From positions 1 through 54,981 of the forward strand of contig CACLKP010000003.1 in the NCBI GenBank assembly GCA_902607585.1: a DNA stretch of 54,981 bases, read 5' to 3'. The translations under genes were made by a program, and so were the position numbers. Source of the stretch: an uncultured Pelagibacteraceae bacterium (GTDB taxonomy: Bacteria; Pseudomonadota; Alphaproteobacteria; Pelagibacterales; Pelagibacteraceae). The notes beneath the pieces were generated by a model that made no database searches, had not been told where the DNA came from, and worked only from the letters and a program-made list of their open reading frames with translations. Below are positions 50,436-54,981 of the stretch, piece by piece (the first letter of the stretch is position 1; every line of letters starts with the position of its first letter).

Positions 50436-51039
50436 TATATTTTTTTTTGTCCAAACTTTTTTGGCATTCTTTTAATTGATTTTTATAAATTCTAGATTTT
50501 TTTTCTACATTTTTTGCAAACATGATTGCTTTTTTATCTGTTTTATAGACTTTTTTTGCATAATTACCCCAACCCAAATAATAGTTCAGATACTGACGAT
50601 AAGAATCATTAAGGGAAATTTTATTAATTTTATTTGTTTTATTCATATACCAACCTATGAACATAACGCTATCTTTAAATCGTGTGCGCAAAGCTAAGGG
50701 GTTGTTGGTTTCTATTTTATATAGTTCCCATGTTTTTTTGACTGCCTGAGAATATCCAAATGAACTCGATGGTCTTTTATAAGGGACTATTTTAAACAAT
50801 TTAGTTCTTTTAGGTTTGGCCCAACGATTAAAACCTGATTCTTTATTAACAAAAGCTAAAATTATATGAATTGGAGCGCCATAAGTTTCTGAACTTTTTT
50901 TTGTATGTTTGTACCAAAGGTAACGTTCACTAAATAATTTACACGCATTCGATGGATATTTGGGAACAGAACTACAAGAAACTATAAAGAAAAAAATAAC
51001 TAAATAAATTAAATTTCTATTTAAAATCTTCTTTTGCAC
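50425..51039 (-). CDS. Lysozyme-like (transglycosylase SLT) lipoprotein
   Basis: Outer or inner membrane lipoprotein with a lysozyme-like fold. The signal 'NLIYLVIFFFIVSC' ends in a lipobox VSC. 'FVNKESGFNR' contains the putative catalytic glutamate, and 'SSSFGYSQAVKKTWELY' corresponds to the GLMQ segment of lytic transglycosylases. 'NYYLGWGNYAKKVYKT' fits too. No ATG precedes the signal; I use GTG at 51039, with a TTG at 51057 as the alternative. Either start lies inside the DUF1476 gene. Probably cuts peptidoglycan. Confidence 0.78.
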   Translation of the reverse strand: MQKKILNRNLIYLVIFFFIVSCSSVPKYPSNACKLFSERYLWYKHTKKSSETYGAPIHIILAFVNKESGFNRWAKPKRTKLFKIVPYKRPSSSFGYSQAVKKTWELYKIETNNPLALRTRFKDSVMFIGWYMNKTNKINKISLNDSYRQYLNYYLGWGNYAKKVYKTDKKAIMFAKNVEKKSRIYKNQLKECQKSLDKKKYIIF

Positions 51040-51331
51040 GCAATAACGCCCTGTCAATTTGATCTCTAATTTCGGAATCTCCTATGGTAATTGAAGCTGT
51101 TTGAAAATCTTTTTTTATTTTTCTAAATACATCTTCTCTGCCAGATTCTTCCATATCGGCTTTGATTATTTCTTGAATATATTTTCGCTTCTCTTCCTCA
51201 GTTTTTTTTAATTGAGAACCTGCCCACTCTCCTAAATATTTATTGCTTCTTGCCTCAACTTTAAATTTCAACTCTTGATCGATTTGAAATTTTTTTTCAA
51301 AGGTTTTTGTTCTTTCGTCAAATTTATTCAT
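51017..51331 (-). CDS. DUF1476 / F1Fo-ATPase inhibitor zeta
   Basis: 104 residues of an alphaproteobacteria-specific family first shown in Paracoccus denitrificans to inhibit the F1-ATPase from running backwards. The helical N-terminus ('FDERTKTFEKKFQIDQELKFK') is the inhibitory region, followed by 'EARSNKYLGEWAG' and a C-terminal helix ending in 'RDQIDRALLRAKEDF'. All typical. Overlaps the VanZ-like gene upstream by ATGA and the lipoprotein gene downstream. It sits far from atp genes in this window, as is usual for the family. Confidence 0.9.
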   Translation of the reverse strand: MNKFDERTKTFEKKFQIDQELKFKVEARSNKYLGEWAGSQLKKTEEEKRKYIQEIIKADMEESGREDVFRKIKKDFQTASITIGDSEIRDQIDRALLRAKEDFK

Positions 51332-51711
51332 ATTTTAATAAAATGTAGATAAATCTTTACTAAAAAATAAGCAACTAGTACACCTAAAAAATTTCCGATT
51401 AAGTCACCTAACTGAAAAGAACGATTTGGCACAATGAAATGTACAACCTCAAGAATTATAGACAAAAAAAACAATCCATAAACTAGTCTTTTAAAATTGT
51501 TATTTTTTAAATAAAGAGAAAGTCCTAGCAAAGAAACGTAAACGTAATAAATAAAGTGATTGATAGTCGTACCAAAGGGATTTTTAATTAAATTAGGTTG
51601 TTGACTCCAATCATCATAAAACAAATATCCAAACAAGCTGCCTGGGTAAAGTGAAATGATTATTAAAAATAGTACTGAAATATAAAAAACAAATTTAAAA
51701 AATTTACTCAC
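51328..51711 (-). CDS. VanZ-like membrane protein
   Basis: About 127 residues, four membrane helices. The family signature is in the last half: 'ILEVVHFIVPNRSFQLGDLIGNFLGV' (E ... P-x-R-x-F-x-x-x-D ... N-x-x-G). No known activity; VanZ itself confers low-level teicoplanin resistance, but the family is broad and mostly uncharacterised. Start uncertain: GTG at 51711 or TTG at 51726. A bidirectional promoter shared with gpmA would fit in the 50-base gap. Confidence 0.75.
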   Translation of the reverse strand: MSKFFKFVFYISVLFLIIISLYPGSLFGYLFYDDWSQQPNLIKNPFGTTINHFIYYVYVSLLGLSLYLKNNNFKRLVYGLFFLSIILEVVHFIVPNRSFQLGDLIGNFLGVLVAYFLVKIYLHFIKI

Positions 51712-51760
51712 TTTATTAATATACAATAGTTATAATGAGTCGTATTATATTTTATATAAA

Positions 51761-52456
51761 ATGAACAATTTAATCTTAGTTCGTCATGGACAGAGCCTTT
51801 GGAATAAAGAAAAAAGATTCACAGGTTGGGCAGATATTGATTTAACGGAACAAGGCAAATCAGAGGCTGCACAGGCTGGACAATTAATCAAAAAATTAAA
51901 TATTGAATTTCATGCATATTTTACCTCACAATTGAAAAGAGCAATAAACAGCTTAGAAATAATCTTAAAAATTTTAGATAAACAAAATGCTGAGATTATT
52001 AAGGATACTGCATTAAATGAACGACACTACGGTGATCTTACATCTCTTAATAAAGATGAAACTATAAAAAAATATGGAAATAAACAAGTTCAGATCTGGA
52101 GAAGAAGTTTTGATATTCCTCCACCTTCGATAAACCCACAACATCCTTATAAAAAAAAAATTAACTCAAACATTTTAGGTGAATCATTAAAAGACACTTT
52201 CGAACGCGTAATACCGTATTACAATGAGAAAATAGCACCACTAATCTCTTCAAAAAAAAATATTTTGATTGTGTTCCATGGCAACAGTTGCAGATCTTTG
52301 TTAAAAAAAATTCTTAACATTTCTAATGAAAAAATTGTCAAGTTAGAAATTCCAACCGGAAACCCGCTTTTAATTAGATTTGGGGAAAAATTAAAAGTAA
52401 AAGAATATAAATATCTTGATAATATGAGAGCCAAAAAAATATTATTTAAGGTTTAA
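51761..52456 (+). CDS. gpmA: 2,3-bisphosphoglycerate-dependent phosphoglycerate mutase
   Basis: Interconverts 3- and 2-phosphoglycerate. The phospho-histidine motif 'LVRHGQSLWNKEKRFTGWAD', 'LNERHYGDLTSLNK' and the second histidine 'VFHGNSCRSLLK' (commonly VAHGNSLRALV) are present. 231 residues. A TATAAT at 51731-51736 lies about 25 bases upstream of the ATG and may be the -10 box. Its end overlaps the stop of the convergent nucleotidyltransferase by 15 bases. Monocistronic. Confidence 0.93.
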   Translation: MNNLILVRHGQSLWNKEKRFTGWADIDLTEQGKSEAAQAGQLIKKLNIEFHAYFTSQLKRAINSLEIILKILDKQNAEIIKDTALNERHYGDLTSLNKDETIKKYGNKQVQIWRRSFDIPPPSINPQHPYKKKINSNILGESLKDTFERVIPYYNEKIAPLISSKKNILIVFHGNSCRSLLKKILNISNEKIVKLEIPTGNPLLIRFGEKLKVKEYKYLDNMRAKKILFKV

Positions 52457-53152
52457 ATTTTTTTCTAATAAGTTTTTGTAAATAGCTAAAGTACTTACAT
52501 GTAAAAAATCAATATTGCTTTCCATTCCGTATAATTCATTAATTGTAATTAAATTATTCCAAATTCTGTTTATTGAAAAAACTTTAAGATTCAAGTCAGA
52601 AAAAACTTCTGGCTTAATAATTTGTAAACCCGTATAAATATAGTTTAAATCTTCTCCATCATTTTTGCTGATTATATTATTTTTTAAATTAAAATCTCCT
52701 TTAAAAGATTGATCAAAACTTTTTTTCTTATTTACAACAAGAAGTGAACATTTACTTTTTTTATTTTCAAAAAATGCTTTTTCCATTAATTTTAATTCTT
52801 TTAAATAGTATAAATTCCATATTGTATCTGGGTTTATAATTAAAAAAGGTTCATTTGAAAAATATTGAATTGCATTTAATACACCACCGCCTGTATTTAA
52901 AATTTTATCTTTTTCTTTAACTATCTTAATAGTCAAATTAAATTTGTTTTTATTAATATAGTCAATAATCTGTTCCCCTAAATAATAAACATTAACTACA
53001 ACTAGTTTGATTCCAAGCTGTTCAAGAAATTTTAAGGTATTAGATAGTAGCGTTTTATTGCCAATTTTTAATAAAGGTTTTGGTTGTTTAAGAGTTAAAG
53101 GATTAACTCGTTTACCAAAACCTGCCGCAAGGATCATTGCTTTTTTAATCAT
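52442..53152 (-). CDS. Sugar-phosphate nucleotidyltransferase (MurU-like)
   Basis: 236 residues. 'KKAMILAAGFGKRVNPLTLKQPKPL' opens with the nucleotide-binding G-x-G-x-R motif and the PKPL lysine; 'PFLIINPDTIW' gives the metal-binding aspartate. Most like alphaproteobacterial N-acetylmuramate-1-phosphate uridylyltransferase (cell-wall recycling) or mannose-1-phosphate guanylyltransferase. The usual neighbouring kinase AmgK is absent, so the choice is open. I cut the track's long N-terminal extension, which is the lpd C-terminus read in another frame. Sixteen bases after lpd. Confidence 0.82.
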   Translation of the reverse strand: MIKKAMILAAGFGKRVNPLTLKQPKPLLKIGNKTLLSNTLKFLEQLGIKLVVVNVYYLGEQIIDYINKNKFNLTIKIVKEKDKILNTGGGVLNAIQYFSNEPFLIINPDTIWNLYYLKELKLMEKAFFENKKSKCSLLVVNKKKSFDQSFKGDFNLKNNIISKNDGEDLNYIYTGLQIIKPEVFSDLNLKVFSINRIWNNLITINELYGMESNIDFLHVSTLAIYKNLLEKNLNLK

Positions 53153-53168
53153 ATTTTTTTTATAAATA

Positions 53169-54575
53169 TTAAAAATGAATTGGTCTTTTATCAACTGCCA
53201 TTGCCGCTTCTTTAACTGCTTCACTATGGGTAGGGTGAGCATGACATGTTCTAGCAATATCTTCTGCGCTTGCACCAAATTCCATTGCAAGAGCTAATTC
53301 GGCAATCATGGTTCCCGCTACAGCACTAATCATTGAAACTCCTAAAACTTTATCTGTTTTTTCATCAGCTATTATTTTAACAAAACCTTCCGCTTCAGAA
53401 TTAATCTTTGCTCTTGAATTTGCTAAAAATGGAAATTTTCCAACCTTATATTTAATATTTTCCTTTTTAAGTTGCTCTTCAGTTTTACCAACCATAGCCA
53501 CTTCCGGTGAAGTATAAATAACTGCAGGTATAACATCATAGTTAACATGCCCTGCTTGGCCAGCAATTATTTCTGCTGCCGCTATTCCCTCATCTTCTGC
53601 CTTATGAGCCAAACTAGGAGATGTATTAATGACATCCCCAATAGCATAAATATTTTTGACTGATGTTTCAAATTTTTTATTAACTTGAATTTTTTTCTGA
53701 TCATCTAGTTTAATACCCAATTTAACTATGTCTTTGTCAATATTAGCTTTTCTACCGACTGCAACTAAAACTTTATCACATTCGATTCTTTCTCTTATTG
53801 TGCTTTTATTGTTTGTAAAATCTACTACTGCTTTGTTTTTTACAACGCTAACTGCCGTTACGTTTGAATTTAGTTGAAAATTAATGCCTTGTTTTTTAAG
53901 AATTTTTTGAAATTCAGTTGAAATATCTTTATCCATTCCTGGAATAATATGATCAAAAAATTCAATCACTGTAACATTCGAACCTAATCTTTTCCAAACA
54001 CTCGAAAGTTCTAAACCGATATAACCACCCCCTATAACAATTAATTTTTTTGGAACTTTTTGAAAAGATAAAGCTCCTGTTGATGAAACAACAACTTTTT
54101 CATCAATTTTTATCCCTGGCAAAGATGTGGAAACAGAACCTGTGCCTATAACTATATTTCTTGTTTTATAGCTAATTTTTTTTCCAGAATTATCAGTAAC
54201 GGTCACAGTATCTTTAGCTGGGATTGAACCTTTGCCTTTTAAGTGAGTAATTTTATTTTTCTTAAATAAAAATTCTATTCCTTTGGTAAGAGTTAGTACT
54301 GACTTATTTTTATTACTCATCATCTTAGACAGGTTTAGCTTGATCTCACCAGTCTCAACACCTAAATTATTAAGTTCCTTCTGTGCTTTATGATAAATTT
54401 CTGATGAATTGAGCAAGCTTTTTGAAGGTATACAACCAATATTTAAACATGTTCCTCCCAAAGTTTTGCTTGTCTCAACACAAGCAGTTTTGAGTCCCAA
54501 TTGAGCAGATCTTATTGCACAAACATAACCGCCGGGACCTGATCCGACCACAATTACATCAAAATTATTATCCAT
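53169..54575 (-). CDS. lpd: Dihydrolipoamide dehydrogenase (E3)
   Basis: Flavoprotein reoxidising lipoamide in 2-oxoacid dehydrogenase complexes. FAD site 'VVGSGPGGYVCAIRSAQ', redox disulfide C43/C48 in 'GGTCLNIGCIPSK', NAD site 'VIGGGYIGLELSSVW', 'YAIGDV' and the C-terminal dimer histidine 'CHAHPTHSE' are canonical. 468 residues. It follows sucB by two bases, so this copy serves the 2-oxoglutarate dehydrogenase complex. Fully normal motifs make it another control for the divergent genes. Confidence 0.96.
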   Translation of the reverse strand: MDNNFDVIVVGSGPGGYVCAIRSAQLGLKTACVETSKTLGGTCLNIGCIPSKSLLNSSEIYHKAQKELNNLGVETGEIKLNLSKMMSNKNKSVLTLTKGIEFLFKKNKITHLKGKGSIPAKDTVTVTDNSGKKISYKTRNIVIGTGSVSTSLPGIKIDEKVVVSSTGALSFQKVPKKLIVIGGGYIGLELSSVWKRLGSNVTVIEFFDHIIPGMDKDISTEFQKILKKQGINFQLNSNVTAVSVVKNKAVVDFTNNKSTIRERIECDKVLVAVGRKANIDKDIVKLGIKLDDQKKIQVNKKFETSVKNIYAIGDVINTSPSLAHKAEDEGIAAAEIIAGQAGHVNYDVIPAVIYTSPEVAMVGKTEEQLKKENIKYKVGKFPFLANSRAKINSEAEGFVKIIADEKTDKVLGVSMISAVAGTMIAELALAMEFGASAEDIARTCHAHPTHSEAVKEAAMAVDKRPIHF

Positions 54576-54577
54576 TA

Positions 54578-54981
54578 TTAAAGATCTAGAAATAATCTTC
54601 GAGGTTCCTCAAGACATTCTTTAATAGTTTTTAAAAAAGAAACAGCTTCTTTTCCATCAATTATTCTATGGTCATATGAAAGAGCAACGAACATGATGGG
54701 CCTAATAACTATATTGCCTTCTATTACTACCGCTCTCTCTACAATATTATGCATACCCAAAATACCAGTTTGAGGTGGATTTAAAATGGGTGTGCTCAAC
54801 ATACTTCCATAAATTCCTCCGTTGCTTATAGTAAACGTTCCACCTTGAAGATCTTGAATAGTAATTTTTCCTTTTCTTGCTTTTTCAGAAAGTGAAAAAA
54901 TATTTTTTTCTATATCCGAAAAAGATAATTCATCAGCTTTTTTTAAAACAGGAACGACTAATCCTCGGTCAGTTCCAATGG
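54578..54981 (-). CDS. sucB: Dihydrolipoyl succinyltransferase (E2o), C-terminal part
   Basis: Partial: the frame is open to the window edge, so the N-terminal lipoyl and E3-binding domains are outside. The visible 133 residues are the end of the catalytic domain: '[21 protein letters not shown]', shortened to '[12 protein letters not shown]', then '[17 protein letters not shown]', '[10 protein letters not shown]' and the active-site '[16 protein letters not shown]' with the catalytic histidine and DG. The ORF-track start (54802) is internal. Succinyl rather than acetyl specificity is inferred from the strong match to SucB and the linked lpd. Confidence 0.94.
   Translation of the reverse strand, partial: IGTDRGLVVPVLKKADELSFSDIEKNIFSLSEKARKGKITIQDLQGGTFTISNGGIYGSMLSTPILNPPQTGILGMHNIVERAVVIEGNIVIRPIMFVALSYDHRIIDGKEAVSFLKTIKECLEEPRRLFLDL

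Noticed and set aside
53153-53290. N-terminal extension of the nucleotidyltransferase ORF
   Set aside because: It is the C-terminal part of lpd read in another frame; the real protein begins at the ATG at 53152, directly before the nucleotide-binding motif.
1-54981. tRNA, rRNA, CRISPR array, insertion sequence or prophage structural genes
   Set aside because: I looked through the intergenic stretches and gene list and saw no cloverleaf, repeat-spacer pattern, transposase or terminal inverted repeats.

Overview
The window comes from an AT-rich, tightly packed bacterial chromosome. Several genes point to an alphaproteobacterium: the cell-cycle regulator GcrA, a DUF1476 F1-ATPase inhibitor (zeta), an NDUFA9-like complex I factor, a short RNase D, and the order rpsA-ihfB-pyrF-trpF-trpB-trpA-accD-folC / trxA. 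Very low GC, start-stop overlaps, nearly absent intergenic DNA and overlapping convergent stop codons suggest a streamlined marine lineage of the SAR11 (Pelagibacterales) type or a similar one (HIMB59-like). That placement is inference from gene content, not phylogeny. No tRNA, rRNA, CRISPR array, insertion sequence or prophage structural gene was recognised. No stretch over 300 bp lacks a gene.

Layout. 1-11 kb: the end of malate synthase G; a minus-strand pheA, SRP RNA, dnaX, ybaB, recR run with kdsB upstream; a membrane-anchored cytochrome c; an ABC-2 permease-argD-argF operon; gcrA; and an NDUFA9-like gene. 11-23.6 kb: one long co-directional run, rnd-kdsD-lptC-lptB-aroA-cmk-rpsA-ihfB-pyrF-trpF-trpB-trpA-accD-folC, mixing envelope, translation and core biosynthesis genes, with trxA convergent at its end. 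24-29 kb: an accessory-looking block. It holds a five-gene minus-strand operon with two predicted nucleases (a DUF2130 PD-(D/E)XK protein and an exonuclease I relative) behind a good sigma-70-type promoter, then a lysine-rich coiled-coil protein. 29-35 kb: CFA synthase-like, DapA-like, GT9 glycosyltransferase, a membrane J-domain protein, an oligopeptidase B-type peptidase and a small lipoprotein.

35-43.6 kb is a coherent purine module: an AzgA-type guanine/hypoxanthine permease, a phosphoribosyltransferase for salvage, guanine deaminase, xanthine dehydrogenase (xdhA, xdhB), a PuuD-type membrane urate oxidase, HIU hydrolase and OHCU decarboxylase. Together these convert guanine to (S)-allantoin, probably to obtain nitrogen. 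43.6-55 kb: an AlkA-like glycosylase, EamA exporter, msrA, sseA, an RND pump with its adaptor, a lysozyme-like lipoprotein, the ATPase inhibitor, VanZ-like protein, gpmA, a sugar nucleotidyltransferase, lpd and the end of sucB.

The observations I rate highest are these. (1) A nine-A slippery run in dnaX with stops in both alternative frames just after the clamp-loader domains, predicting a gamma-like product. (2) The two-nuclease operon at 24-27.8 kb. (3) The TrpB, AccD and FolC genes, which keep intact reading frames but have lost family-hallmark substrate loops, while RecR, Lpd, SucB and malate synthase in the same window look normal. (4) The guanine-to-allantoin cluster with a urate oxidase that lacks its usual cytochrome c domain.
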